DNA from: Allomuricauda sp.
GTDB lineage: Bacteria; Bacteroidota; Bacteroidia; Flavobacteriales; Flavobacteriaceae
NCBI RefSeq assembly: GCF_002699205.1
Contig: NZ_PABT01000014.1
Location: forward strand, 372,001 to 436,000
DNA: 64,000 nt
Direction: 5' to 3'
Below are positions 15,185 to 24,393 of this stretch, piece by piece (the first letter of the stretch is position 1; every line of letters starts with the position of its first letter). The notes beneath the pieces are model-generated. The model saw nothing but the letters and a program-made list of their open reading frames with translations, had not been told where the DNA came from and did no database searches. A program made the translations under genes and the position numbers.

Positions 15185-15772
15185 ATGAAGACCACGTTTT
15201 TTTATGGCCTGCTTTTTATGGCGGCGCTTAGTATTTCCTCCTGCTCCAAGGGAGAAGATGGGGAAGACGGATTGCCCGGACCACAGGGGGAACAGGGTAT
15301 ACAAGGGGAGCAAGGGCCCCAGGGGGAACCCGGCACGGCCAATGTTATGTACTCGGATTGGATGCCGATTGTTTGGAATATAAGGGATGAGCCAACCTTT
15401 AAATCCATGCTTATCGAAGATGAAAGGGTTACTGAGGATTTCATTGATACCGGTGGAGTGATACTGGTCTTCCTGAAACTAACAGGCGGCGGAACAACAA
15501 GCGTTGTTCAACTTCCAATAATTAGAAATAATATAGCCCTTGATTTTATATATATAAATACACCTAGTGAAGATAGGGAGGGTATTGGTATTCGCTATTA
15601 CCGTGACACTGGTTCAGATCCATTGCCCGATAATTTAACTTCAGATGGCTACTTAATAAGATATGTCCTTATCCCTGGAGGTGTGGACCTTAGCGGTAAG
15701 GGAGAAATGCGGGCAGATTGGGATAAAATGACTTATGAACAAGTTGCGGAAAAGCTTGGTATTGTAGAGTAA
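15185..15772 (+). CDS. Lipoprotein with short collagen-like repeat
   Basis: 195 residues. A signal peptide with lipobox SISSC (Cys about residue 20) is followed by GEDGEDGLPGPQGEQGIQG-type Gly-x-y triplets (about residues 23-50), then a globular C-terminal domain ending MTYEQVAEKLGIVE. The N-terminal GXY stalk plus globular head is common in Bacteroidota surface lipoproteins of unknown role; the Gly-x-y part may trimerise. A degraded partial duplicate lies immediately upstream, and a C11 tract sits in the promoter region. Function unknown. Confidence 0.8.
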   Translation: MKTTFFYGLLFMAALSISSCSKGEDGEDGLPGPQGEQGIQGEQGPQGEPGTANVMYSDWMPIVWNIRDEPTFKSMLIEDERVTEDFIDTGGVILVFLKLTGGGTTSVVQLPIIRNNIALDFIYINTPSEDREGIGIRYYRDTGSDPLPDNLTSDGYLIRYVLIPGGVDLSGKGEMRADWDKMTYEQVAEKLGIVE

Positions 15773-16525
15773 TTTTAGGTATAACGACCCAGCCTTAGCT
15801 TTTGGTCTTTAAATACCTGTTGATCAGAACTATAATCCAAACTATGTTATGTATTAAGGAGGATTAAAGTGTTGGTCAATTGTTTCCTAATGTAATGGGA
15901 GGATGTTTTTACCAAAAAATATCCTTCCATTATATCCTTAATCCCACAATAGGATAAGGTGGTGAAAAATAAATGGAATGCGAATATATTGATTCTTATA
16001 GCTGTAATGCTAATGTTGATCTGGTCTATATAGGATATATATGGCAAGCAACTGAGCGGATTCTTCTGTACTGACAAACAATTTTCATATTTTTAAGGAA
16101 CAGATGATAGCACTGACCGGCTCAAAAAGACTCATGGGTCTTGTAGTATTCTTAAGTCTTTTCTCATGCTTTTAATGGATGCAAAAAGCGAATTGTTGAC
16201 CTGTTCCTCCCATTCATGAGTTCTAATCAACTGATTGAATTCCAGTTCCCATATGGCAGAGATCTAATCGGGTTTGCCCTCCATTTTACCATACCTGCAT
16301 GTAGTTTACGTTATTATGGATTTTGCAATGGATTCTATCAATTGACCTCCTCCCATATTTAGAACTTATGAAAATATACCTAGATTGATGTGGTATTAAC
16401 ACCCAATCAACCAAATGATTGTGCAGTATAACATGTCGTTGAGGGGCTAATTTTGGTTGTTGATAACGCTACCTTTCTTTTAGAAAACTTTTATATATAG
16501 TTTTGACACAATCAATTAGAAAATT
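15773..16525. other. 753-bp region with gene debris
   Basis: No intact gene. It contains an imperfect hairpin (15894-15906 with 15919-15931, 11 of 13 pairs, TTTTT loop) and a short decayed coding fragment at 16132-16266. The reading frame at 15847-16077 on the minus strand has no protein-like features. Confidence 0.5.
16132..16266 (-). pseudogene. Gene fragment, unknown
   Basis: The minus strand reads about 43 codons with protein-like composition (AIWELEFNQLIRTHEWEEQV, then SIKSMRKDLRILQDP and a stop at 16132-16134). A TAG precedes it in frame and there is no start, so it looks like the C-terminal remnant of a lost gene. Confidence 0.35.
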
Positions 16526-17524
16526 TTGATTTCTAAAAAAGAACTTCTTTTTCAAATAGTATTGCACATTTTGGTGCTCCTGTTTTTTTCCTTCAATAGG
16601 AACACAGGGGCCATAATGACGCAAAAGGCTATATTTCTTTTGTTCTATAGTGTTGCCACGGTAAGTATTACATATTACCTAATGCCTCATTTTTTGTACA
16701 AAAAAAAGTATTGGCAATTTTTCTTGGGAGCTACTTTGGTGGTGATTGCGGTTATTATTGTGGAAGAAATGGTGTTGGAGCCCCTTTTGTTCCCAGGAAC
16801 TAGAAGAGGGAACGAATTCCCGGGCATATATGTGTCACTTTTAGGAGTTTTGCCAGTGATGTGTATCCTGTCAGGATTTAAGTTTGGCTGGGATGCCTTA
16901 AAAAAACAAGCCCAGATTGATGAACTGGAGTCTACCATTCAAGAGAGTGAACTACAGTTTTTGCGGAACCAGATAAACCCCCATTTTTTGTTCAATAACT
17001 TGAACAATCTATATTCATACGCATTGCAGGAATCCCCAAAGACCCCGGAGATTATTTTGGAGATGAGCGGTGTCCTCCGGTATATGCTTTACGAGTCCAA
17101 AGAACAGTTTGTATCTTTAAAAAAAGAACTGGAGCAACTGGGCAACTTTATCCTGTTGTACAAGCTTCAGATAGAGGATAGGGGCGAGGTTCGATTTAAT
17201 GTGGACAAGATTGAAGGGGAATATAAAATAGCACCTTTGATCTTAATTGTATTTATCGAGAATGCCTTCAAACACAGTCAATCGGGCCAATCTTCCGATA
17301 TAGAGATAGATATATCCGTAAAATTCAAAAACGATACCTTGGAATTTCTATGCAAGAATAATTATGAGTCCGGTTTTAGTTTGGATAGTGTGGCCAAAGG
17401 AATAGGACTCAAAAATGTAAAGAAAAGGTTGGAGCTACTTTATCCCAAAAAGCATATTTTGCAGATTGAAGAAGCCGATAACAGCTATTCAGTGTATTTG
17501 AAACTGGAATTGGAGAAAGTATAA
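16526..17524 (+). CDS. LytS-type sensor histidine kinase
   Basis: 332 residues. I use TTG 16526: an in-frame TAG lies at 16517-16519 and the first ATG (16616) would remove the first membrane helix. Four membrane segments (about 8-25, 33-50, 63-82, 95-115) are followed by a coiled linker (AQIDELESTIQES) and a His_kinase domain with ELQFLRNQINPHFLFNNLNN, where the His is the phosphorylation site. The ATPase part has FIENAFKHSQ and GIGLKNVKKRLELLY. It forms a pair with the LytTR regulator four bases downstream. Ligand unknown. Confidence 0.92.
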   Translation: MISKKELLFQIVLHILVLLFFSFNRNTGAIMTQKAIFLLFYSVATVSITYYLMPHFLYKKKYWQFFLGATLVVIAVIIVEEMVLEPLLFPGTRRGNEFPGIYVSLLGVLPVMCILSGFKFGWDALKKQAQIDELESTIQESELQFLRNQINPHFLFNNLNNLYSYALQESPKTPEIILEMSGVLRYMLYESKEQFVSLKKELEQLGNFILLYKLQIEDRGEVRFNVDKIEGEYKIAPLILIVFIENAFKHSQSGQSSDIEIDISVKFKNDTLEFLCKNNYESGFSLDSVAKGIGLKNVKKRLELLYPKKHILQIEEADNSYSVYLKLELEKV

Positions 17525-17528
17525 GACG

Positions 17529-18212
17529 ATGAGGTGTATTATTGTAGAAGATCAACCGCCGGCACAGCGAATCTTAAAAAAGTTCATTCAGGATGTTCCT
17601 GCCATGGAGTTGGTTAAGGTGTTCTCCGATGGATTAAGTGCAATGGAATTCTTGAACGAGGAGACAGTAGATCTCATGTTCTTGGATATTCATTTGCCAA
17701 AAATAAATGGATTGGATTTCTTGAAAAGCATTCCAGACCCGCCCCAAGTTATTTTGACCACCGCATTTTCTGAATATGCCCTGGAAGGATACGACCTCAA
17801 CGTTGTGGATTACCTGTTAAAACCTTTTTCCTTTCAACGATTTTTGCAGGCCGTAAATAAGGTGAATGTCAAGCAGGGTCGGATGGTCGATAGTGCTCCT
17901 CTGACCGAAGAAATCTATGTGAAATCCAGCCATGAGCATATCAAGGTCATGGTGAACGATATTTATACGATTACCTCGGATTCTGACTATACCGAAATAC
18001 ACATGGAAGATAAAATGATACTTTCCAATGAGCCCTTGCGCCATTGGGTGGAGGTTTTGGGAGGCAATCAATTTTATCAAATACACAAATCCCATATTAT
18101 CAACACCAAGAAGATCGATAGAATTTCCGGTAATCTGGTACACATGACCAACGGGAGCAAAATACCGATGGGCAGGGCGTACAAGGATAATTTTCTAAAA
18201 AGTATATTGTAA
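17529..18212 (+). CDS. LytTR-family response regulator
   Basis: 227 residues. The receiver domain (1-118) has IIVEDQPPA (acidic pocket), LMFLDIHLPKINGLDFL with the phospho-acceptor Asp, TTAFSEYALEGYDL and YLLKPF (Lys). The C-terminal LytTR DNA-binding domain (about 130-227) includes IYVKSSHEHIKVMVNDIYTI and FYQIHKSHIINTKKIDRI. It is co-transcribed with the kinase (four-base gap). LytTR regulators bind paired 9-bp repeats; targets are not apparent here. Confidence 0.93.
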   Translation: MRCIIVEDQPPAQRILKKFIQDVPAMELVKVFSDGLSAMEFLNEETVDLMFLDIHLPKINGLDFLKSIPDPPQVILTTAFSEYALEGYDLNVVDYLLKPFSFQRFLQAVNKVNVKQGRMVDSAPLTEEIYVKSSHEHIKVMVNDIYTITSDSDYTEIHMEDKMILSNEPLRHWVEVLGGNQFYQIHKSHIINTKKIDRISGNLVHMTNGSKIPMGRAYKDNFLKSIL

Positions 18213-18246
18213 TAAGGATGTCTAAAAAGTATTGAAATACGTCATT

Positions 18247-18313
18247 CTGAACTTGTTTCAGAATCCCATCATCTGGATAAACAAGCCAATATGAGAACCT
18301 GAAACAAGTTCAG
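18247..18313. repeat. 15-bp perfect inverted repeat between convergent genes
   Basis: CTGAACTTGTTTCAG (18247-18261) and CTGAAACAAGTTCAG (18299-18313) are perfect inverted copies, flanked outside by GTCAT and by GTTGACG. Palindromes with CTGAAC-TTGTTTCAG cores are common interspersed elements in Flavobacteriaceae. It may also act as a terminator for both flanking genes. Confidence 0.75.
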
Positions 18314-18357
18314 GTTGACGAAAACCGACATTTTAGATAGCCCCTTTGTTCTTTGAT

Positions 18358-20007
18358 CTATTTGGCAAAATAGATGTAAATCGCAATTACGATAAAACAA
18401 ATCAGGCCACTGACCAATTTAACGTGCTTCCAGGGTTCTATGGAAACTTGTTTTGTGTATTCCAACTGGAACGGCTCTTTTCTTGGATAGAATTTTCCAA
18501 TGATCAACATGATGATGATGTTGGAAATGAACAATATGGCCATTACGTGGAGGTAGTGCGGGTAGGCACCAGCCTCTACCAGATTTAGTTCTACAGGGTC
18601 GGTAATACCATTTGCCTTGGCTTCGGCAAGTGCATTGGCAACCATTTTCGGTCCTAAAACAAATTGACTGATGATGTATAGGATTGATCCCGAAAGGATA
18701 CCTATTTTGGCCGCAATGGCAGGAACCCGTTTGGTAAGATATCCTATAACAATAATCGTGAAAATGGGTATACTGTAGATGCCGTTGATCTCTTGCAGAT
18801 AGTTGAACAGACTTCCTGCATTGGCGATCATGGGGGCAATGAACATCGCAGCAAGAGCCAGACATACCCCAAAGACCTTACCGTATTTTACCACGGTCAT
18901 TTCCGAAGCATTTTTGTTGATGTGCTGTTTGTAAATATCTATACCGAACAAGGTCACCGAACTGTTGAGCACACTGTTAAAAGAGCTCAAGATCGCACCG
19001 AACAACACAGCGGCAAAGAAACCCATCAAAGGTTTTGGAAGTACCGCCCTTACCAATTCGGGATAAGCCAAATCGCTACTGGCAAGACCTCCTTCAAAAT
19101 AATAGTAGGCGATCATTCCGGGCAATACCAGGATTATGGGCCCCAAAATTTTTAGAAAAGCCGCCAATAAAAGGCCTTTTTGACCTTCCGCAAGGTTTTT
19201 TGCCCCAAGGCCCCTTTGTATGATTTGTTGGTTGGTTCCCCAATAAAAGAGTTGAACCAGCATCATACCTGTAAAAATGGTGGAAAAGGGCACTTCTTGT
19301 CCAGGGTTTCCTGTGGAATCAAAACGTTCCGGATTGGCTGCCATCAAGGTTTCAAGTCCGCCCATTACGCTGCCGTCACCAATGGCCATCAAACCAAAAA
19401 CGGGAATCAGTACCCCACCGATAATGAGCCCTACCGCATTGATACTGTCCGAAACAGCAACTGCTTTCAATCCTCCAAACACAGCATAAATAGAGCCAAT
19501 TATGCCAATTCCCCAAATGCAAATGACCAAGGCCGTGGAATCCGAGACCCCGAGCAAAGTGGGAACATCGAACATACCACTAATGGCCACTGAACCGGAG
19601 TATAGAATTACTGGGAGCAGTACTACTACATAACCGGTAAGGAACAATCCAGAGGTTATGGTTTTTGTGGTTACATCGAACCGCTTGGCCAAAAACTGAG
19701 GAACGGTGGTCAGACCACCTTTTAGATATCGTGGGAGCAAGAATAAGGCCGTAACCACAATGGCAAGAGCAGCCAAAGTTTCCCAAGCCATTACCGAAAG
19801 ACCGTCCTTATAGGCACTTCCGTTAAGCCCCACAATTTGTTCCGTGGACAGGTTTGTCAGTAACAAGGATCCGGCTATTACTCCGGCCGTAAGGCTTCTT
19901 CCGCCCAAAAAGTAACCATCTGAAGAAGTTTCATCTGTTTTTCTAACGGACCACCAGGATATTATTCCTACTAAAAGTGTGAATCCCAAAAAGGAAATAA
20001 GTGCCAT
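18358..20007 (-). CDS. Sodium/solute symporter (SSS family)
   Basis: 549 residues with about 14 predicted membrane helices. SSS signatures include DGYFLGGRSLTAGVIAGSLL, NLSTEQIVGLNGSAYKDG in the first broken helix, GGLKAVAVSDSINAVGLIIG and FGAILSSFNSVLNSS. The closest resemblance is to the SGLT/SLC5-type sugar and organic solute branch rather than PutP. It imports a solute with Na+ across the inner membrane. It is divergent from the DUF5690 gene and may serve the neighbouring phosphoester/phosphonate locus; its substrate is unknown. Confidence 0.9.
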   Translation of the reverse strand: MALISFLGFTLLVGIISWWSVRKTDETSSDGYFLGGRSLTAGVIAGSLLLTNLSTEQIVGLNGSAYKDGLSVMAWETLAALAIVVTALFLLPRYLKGGLTTVPQFLAKRFDVTTKTITSGLFLTGYVVVLLPVILYSGSVAISGMFDVPTLLGVSDSTALVICIWGIGIIGSIYAVFGGLKAVAVSDSINAVGLIIGGVLIPVFGLMAIGDGSVMGGLETLMAANPERFDSTGNPGQEVPFSTIFTGMMLVQLFYWGTNQQIIQRGLGAKNLAEGQKGLLLAAFLKILGPIILVLPGMIAYYYFEGGLASSDLAYPELVRAVLPKPLMGFFAAVLFGAILSSFNSVLNSSVTLFGIDIYKQHINKNASEMTVVKYGKVFGVCLALAAMFIAPMIANAGSLFNYLQEINGIYSIPIFTIIVIGYLTKRVPAIAAKIGILSGSILYIISQFVLGPKMVANALAEAKANGITDPVELNLVEAGAYPHYLHVMAILFISNIIIMLIIGKFYPRKEPFQLEYTKQVSIEPWKHVKLVSGLICFIVIAIYIYFAK

Positions 20008-20430
20008 AAATTAAAGTTTGATTGTACTGACCTTCCGGTCAATGCTAAATATATCTGTTTAGTCTCTTGTGCAATGTTCAATCAATTGGAATCAAACAAT
20101 TTTCATACCCTCACATTTTCAATTCTTGAAAAGTATGGGTCATCTTTCCAACCCCAACAGGTAAAGTACAGTGACTTTACATACTTAAAATTCCAAGATC
20201 AAAAGTGCTTGGGCAGTTTCCGTAAATGCTAATATAGTTGGAATTTTTCAAAAAATTGTGGAGAAAAGGTAAAGCCTTTTCAAGGATTTCTGAACAAAGG
20301 AAGTCAAATCTGGAAATCCAATGATAATTTATTTCTAACAATTTTTTAATCTAAAAAAGTGGGCATTTCCCTGCTAATTTGAGTTATTTGAAACAAATAT
20401 TTATTATTTGTAAACTTTTTGATTGGAAGT
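20008..20430. other. 423-bp divergent promoter region
   Basis: No gene. It holds the promoters of the symporter (leftwards) and of DUF5690 (rightwards), including ATTTG-AAA-CAAAT and ACAAAT-N7-ATTTGT dyads at 20386-20411 and the TATTTGTAAA motif at 20405-20414. Confidence 0.5.
20405..20414 (+). promoter_or_regulatory. TATTTGTAAA motif upstream of DUF5690 gene
   Basis: This ten-base motif lies 16 bases before the DUF5690 start and recurs exactly at 24248-24257 upstream of susC. Both copies sit in short dyads. They may be a shared promoter/operator of the locus, possibly for the XRE-cupin regulator. Confidence 0.4.
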
Positions 20431-21717
20431 ATGGGAAAAAAGCAGTCGAATCTAGTTTTTGTATTACACGCTTCCTTAGCTGCTTTTGGCACCTATTTTT
20501 GCATGTACGCTTTTAGAAAACCTTTCTCGGTCGCCACTTTTGAAGGATTGTCATATATGGGCGTCGATTACAAAATCCTTTTGGTTATAACGCAAGTTTT
20601 GGGTTATGCACTTTCCAAGTTTGTGGGTATAAAGATGATATCCGAACTAAGGCCAGATCGCAGATTGCTTTACTTGATCTTGTTGATTTTATTGGCCGAA
20701 ACATCACTTTTGTTGTTCGCCACGGTCCCGGCACCCTATAACATTATTTTTATGTTGCTCAACGGGTTTCCCTTGGGGATGATATGGGGCATTGTGTTTT
20801 CCTATATTGAAGGAAGGCGGTTCACCGACATATTGGGCGTTGTGCTTTCTGCCAGCTTTATTGTCTCCAGTGGTGTGGTTAAATCTGTTGGACTCTATGT
20901 AATGAACGCTTGGGGAATAAGTGAATTTTGGATGCCCTCCGTAACAGGAGGCTTGTTCTTTATACCGCTTTTGATTTGCTCCTACCTACTGCAAAGGGTG
21001 CCGCCACCAACAAAAGAGGATATTGAGAACAGGACGGAGCGTATTCCCATGACGGCCGAAGATAGGCGTAGCTTGGTAAAAAAGTTCTTTTTTCCATTAT
21101 TGCTCATTGTGGTGTTTTATACATTTTTGACCGCTTTTAGGGACTTCAGGGACAATTTTGCCCGGGAACTATGGGATAGTATCGGATACCAAGGGGACGC
21201 CTCTGTATTCGCTACTTCGGAAATTATTATTGCCATAGTGGTACTACTGATCATAGGGGCCATTTTCTACATTAAGGACAATTTTAAGGCGTTGCTCACT
21301 TACCATGCCCTGCTCATGTTGGGAATCGTGGTGCTGGCAGCAAGCACCATTATGTTTCAGGTAGGGGTTCTGGATCCCTTTATATGGATGGTGTGCACAG
21401 GTTTTGGACTCTACATTTGTTATGTGCCGTTCAATTGTCTCTTTTTTGATAGGTTTATCGCCACTTTTAAGATAAAAGGAAATTCCGGCTTCCTTATTTA
21501 TATAGCGGATGCCTTTGGGTACCTGGGCAGCATATTGGTTTTGCTCTATAAGAATTTTGGACAGGCGAATTTGTCCTGGCTCAACTTTTTCGTTTATGGA
21601 ACCTACGCTGTGGTATTTATCGGAATTTGTGTCACTATGTTATTGTTCCTCCACTTCGGGGCGCGCCATAGGGCTGAAAAAATTAACAATCAATTGGAGT
21701 ATGGACAACAAATATGA
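20431..21717 (+). CDS. DUF5690 family membrane transporter (MFS-like)
   Basis: 428 residues from ATG 20431 (a TTG four codons earlier is less likely). It has about 12 membrane helices and the opening LHASLAAFGTYFCMYAFRKPF, which resembles the phosphate-ester antiporter branch of the MFS, and FPLGMIWGIVFSYIEGRRFTD. From memory, DUF5690 genes in Bacteroidota sit beside TIGR03364 oxidoreductases and TIGR03351 phosphonatase-like hydrolases, as here. It is therefore a candidate importer for an organophosphonate or its amine. The next gene overlaps it by 17 bases, indicating translational coupling. Confidence 0.75.
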   Translation: MGKKQSNLVFVLHASLAAFGTYFCMYAFRKPFSVATFEGLSYMGVDYKILLVITQVLGYALSKFVGIKMISELRPDRRLLYLILLILLAETSLLLFATVPAPYNIIFMLLNGFPLGMIWGIVFSYIEGRRFTDILGVVLSASFIVSSGVVKSVGLYVMNAWGISEFWMPSVTGGLFFIPLLICSYLLQRVPPPTKEDIENRTERIPMTAEDRRSLVKKFFFPLLLIVVFYTFLTAFRDFRDNFARELWDSIGYQGDASVFATSEIIIAIVVLLIIGAIFYIKDNFKALLTYHALLMLGIVVLAASTIMFQVGVLDPFIWMVCTGFGLYICYVPFNCLFFDRFIATFKIKGNSGFLIYIADAFGYLGSILVLLYKNFGQANLSWLNFFVYGTYAVVFIGICVTMLLFLHFGARHRAEKINNQLEYGQQI

Positions 21718-22873
21718 TGCAGTCATTATTGGTGCCGGCATTTTAGGGACTTTTCATGCCTACCACGCACTGGAATTGGGCCTAAAAGTTTGTTTGGTGG
21801 AAAAAGATGCCTATCCCAAAGGGGCGACCACCCAAAATTTTGGACAAGTGGTTCCTTCTGGAATGAACACCAAATGGCAAAAATATGGAAGGGAAAGCCT
21901 ACGGATCTATAAGGAAATACAATCCCGGTTCGATATTAGTATTCGCCAAAATGGTACCGTGTACTTGGCATCCAATGAAGAAGAAGAGCAATTGTTGGTA
22001 GAGTTGAGGGCCATAAACAGCAGTAACCATTATACCTCTAAAATGCTCACAAGGAAAGAATGTTTGGAGCGTTACCCCGGATTGCGAAGCGATTATGTTG
22101 TGGCAGGACTGTATTTTCCAGAAGAGGTTACGGTAGAACCACGCACTATGATCCACAAGCTTCAGAAGTATATGATGTCCCATAAAGGGCTGGAAATAAA
22201 ATTCAATTTTCCTGCAGTGTCCTGCGGGAAAAATGGGGAATGGGTGTCCGTTAAAAACACGAAAAACGAAAAAGTGTTCGGTAGAAAAGTAATAATCTGC
22301 AATGGAGCCGATTTTAAAAATCTATATCCCGCTACTTTTGCATCCAGCGATCTTGAGGTTTCCAAATTGCAAATGATGCAGACCAAGCCACAAAAAAACT
22401 ACGAATTAAAAGGGTCTATCCTAACGGGTTGGTCCATCAGAAGGTATGAGGCATTTCATGAATGTCCATCCTTTGCCAAAATCAAAGAAAATGAGCCAAA
22501 GGAGAGTCTTCAGAAAAAATGGGGCGTACACATCCTTTTTAAACAGGCGGTGGATGGTTCTGTCATTCTTGGGGATTCCCATCAGTATGCAGATGCCAAC
22601 AAAATGGAAGATTTGGGGTATGATCTGGATATGGACATTGATGATTTTATGATAAAGGAAGCCAAAAAAATCATCGATTTGCCAAACTATCAAATCCAAA
22701 AAAGATGGTATGGCATGTACTCACAATGTAAGAACAGCGATATTTTCCAAAAAACCATTGACGACAATATCCATATTGTGACAGGTATCGGAGGAAAGGG
22801 AATGACGGGCAGTGCCGGATTCTCCAAAAAGAATATCGCCACAATTTTTAATACACAGAAAATCAATTTATGA
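21701..22873 (+). CDS. FAD-dependent oxidoreductase, TIGR03364-like (phosphonate-associated)
   Basis: 390 residues from ATG 21701, inside the end of the DUF5690 gene. DAVIIGAGILGTFHAYHALE is the FAD-binding Rossmann motif, followed by VEKDAYPKGATTQNFGQVVP; the C-terminus has HIVTGIGGKGMTGSAGFSKK. The organisation is that of DAO/GlpO-type amine oxidases. Members found in phosphonate gene clusters oxidise aminoethylphosphonate or its N-methyl derivative to phosphonoacetaldehyde, which the next gene's product would cleave. Substrate assignment is inference from context. Confidence 0.78.
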   Translation: MDNKYDAVIIGAGILGTFHAYHALELGLKVCLVEKDAYPKGATTQNFGQVVPSGMNTKWQKYGRESLRIYKEIQSRFDISIRQNGTVYLASNEEEEQLLVELRAINSSNHYTSKMLTRKECLERYPGLRSDYVVAGLYFPEEVTVEPRTMIHKLQKYMMSHKGLEIKFNFPAVSCGKNGEWVSVKNTKNEKVFGRKVIICNGADFKNLYPATFASSDLEVSKLQMMQTKPQKNYELKGSILTGWSIRRYEAFHECPSFAKIKENEPKESLQKKWGVHILFKQAVDGSVILGDSHQYADANKMEDLGYDLDMDIDDFMIKEAKKIIDLPNYQIQKRWYGMYSQCKNSDIFQKTIDDNIHIVTGIGGKGMTGSAGFSKKNIATIFNTQKINL

Positions 22874-23544
22874 AGGGAATACAACTGACCGTTTTTGATA
22901 TGGCGGGGACCACGGTGAACGAGGACAATGTAGTGTACAAAACAGTTAGGGCCGCTTTGGCCAAGCACGGAGTGGAAGTTTCTTTGGACACTGTACTCGA
23001 ATTTGGTGCTGGAAAAGAGAAGTTCAAGGCCATCTCCGATATTTTGGAACAGAACAAAATCCATAATGTGGATGCCAATGCTGTTTTCGGGGATTTTAAA
23101 GGAATGTTGGAAGAAGCCTACATCAATCTTAATGTTACGGCCTATGAAGGTGTGGAGGAACTTTTTAAGAAATTAAGATCCCACGGTATCAAGGTTGTTC
23201 TGAACACGGGATACGACCAGAAAACGGCACGGTCACTTTTAAAAAAGTTGGGGTGGGAACCCGGAAACCAAATAGATGCCCTGATTACCGCAGATGATGT
23301 GGTCAAAGGAAGACCATCGTCCGAAATGATAGACAAGGCCATGGAGATGTTCAACATCACTGAACCCCAAAATGTATTGAAGGCTGGTGATTCCGTGATC
23401 GATATTGAGGAGGGTAAAAACGCATATTGCGGTTGGACGGTCGGTGTGCTGACAGGTGCCCAGACCCGAGAGCAATTGGAAACAGCGGAACCGACCATGA
23501 TTTTGGATTCGTTGGCCGATTTGGCCGAAGTATTGTTCCCTTGA
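22870..23544 (+). CDS. Phosphonatase-like HAD hydrolase (TIGR03351-like)
   Basis: 224 residues, coupled to the oxidoreductase by an ATGA overlap. HAD motif I is FDMAGTTVNED (nucleophile Asp, Met in place of the usual acid/base Asp at +2, as in phosphonoacetaldehyde hydrolase), motif II LNTGYDQ, motif III Lys in KGRPSSEMID and motif IV AGDSVIDIEEG. The Met-Ala-Gly-Thr-Thr order matches phosphonatases, which break the C-P bond of phosphonoacetaldehyde to acetaldehyde and phosphate. Its stop abuts the convergent XRE-cupin gene with no gap. Confidence 0.8.
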   Translation: MKGIQLTVFDMAGTTVNEDNVVYKTVRAALAKHGVEVSLDTVLEFGAGKEKFKAISDILEQNKIHNVDANAVFGDFKGMLEEAYINLNVTAYEGVEELFKKLRSHGIKVVLNTGYDQKTARSLLKKLGWEPGNQIDALITADDVVKGRPSSEMIDKAMEMFNITEPQNVLKAGDSVIDIEEGKNAYCGWTVGVLTGAQTREQLETAEPTMILDSLADLAEVLFP

Positions 23545-24111
23545 TCAAATAAAGAAATAGACCACCAACATTTTAGAGGGAACTTTTCCTTTGTTGATAG
23601 GTACATGGGGGATTCTACCATCAAAGAAAATGGAATCCCCTTCCTTTAACAGTACTTCTTGGTCGCCTATCTCATAATAACATTCCCCTGTTAAAATATA
23701 TTTGAACTCAAAGGCGTCGGTAACTACTTTATTGCGCTTGGAATTTGGCTTTACTTCCAAAAGCACACTTTCAAAACCGACGGAATTCAATTGTTTTCCA
23801 AAAATGTAATTATAGGTAAATCCCACGGCCTCGTCCTCCTTTTCAATAATGGATTGCTCCTCTTTTCGGGTCACCAAAAAATTATGTCCATCGGCCTTGG
23901 GGATACCATCGAAAAAGTCTGTCATTTCAGTTTCCAAGGCTCCGACTATTTTTAAAAAAACAGGCAAGGAAGGTATGGTCCTACCATTTTCAATACGCGA
24001 AATCAGACCTGCGGTCACTCCGGCACTAATGGCAACATCGTTTATGGTTTTTTTATTGTGCTTACGGATTTGCTTGATTCGTTTTCCTATGCCTATTAAG
24101 TAATTTTCCAT
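23545..24111 (-). CDS. XRE-family regulator with C-terminal cupin
   Basis: 188 residues. Residues 1-65 form an HTH (IGKRIKQIRKHNKKTINDVA, GVTAGLISRIENGRTIPSL); residues 110-188 are a small cupin (FEFKYILTGECYYEIGDQEV, EGDSIFFDGRIPHVPINKG), which is a likely ligand sensor. This layout is typical of local repressors of amine or amino-acid catabolism such as PuuR. It lies convergent to the phosphonatase-like gene and divergent from susC with a 282-bp gap, so it is the best candidate to control the locus. Confidence 0.85.
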   Translation of the reverse strand: MENYLIGIGKRIKQIRKHNKKTINDVAISAGVTAGLISRIENGRTIPSLPVFLKIVGALETEMTDFFDGIPKADGHNFLVTRKEEQSIIEKEDEAVGFTYNYIFGKQLNSVGFESVLLEVKPNSKRNKVVTDAFEFKYILTGECYYEIGDQEVLLKEGDSIFFDGRIPHVPINKGKVPSKMLVVYFFI

Positions 24112-24247
24112 TTTAGTTCCAATAGCTAAATTTTAGTATTTATCATATTATTTAATTGGCCATAGATAAGAAAAAATCCCGTGATATACTGAAATTGTTG
24201 GATATATTGTGGAAATCCGTATTCTTGACAACTTAAAAAAAGTTGAG

Positions 24248-24268
24248 TATTTGTAAATAATATTTACA
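24248..24268 (+). promoter_or_regulatory. Palindrome upstream of susC
   Basis: TATTTGTAAA (24248-24257, also at 20405-20414) overlaps the perfect palindrome TGTAAATA-A-TATTTACA (24252-24268), 125 bases before the susC start. Candidate operator. Confidence 0.45.
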
Positions 24269-24393
24269 TAACATTGGGGTGTTTCTTTTAACCTTTCCGT
24301 ATCATTTTTTTAATCTATTTGACGGCTTGCCTTAACTCATGTGTTGGATATTTGTTGATAAATAATTAACCAAATTTTACAAATACTCAACAA

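Noticed and set aside
15290..15340. DNA repeat in the collagen-like gene
   Set aside because: The periodicity is explained by Gly-x-y codons of the lipoprotein.
15847..16077. 76-residue minus-strand reading frame
   Set aside because: No domain, no start signal, and composition typical of AT-rich noncoding DNA.
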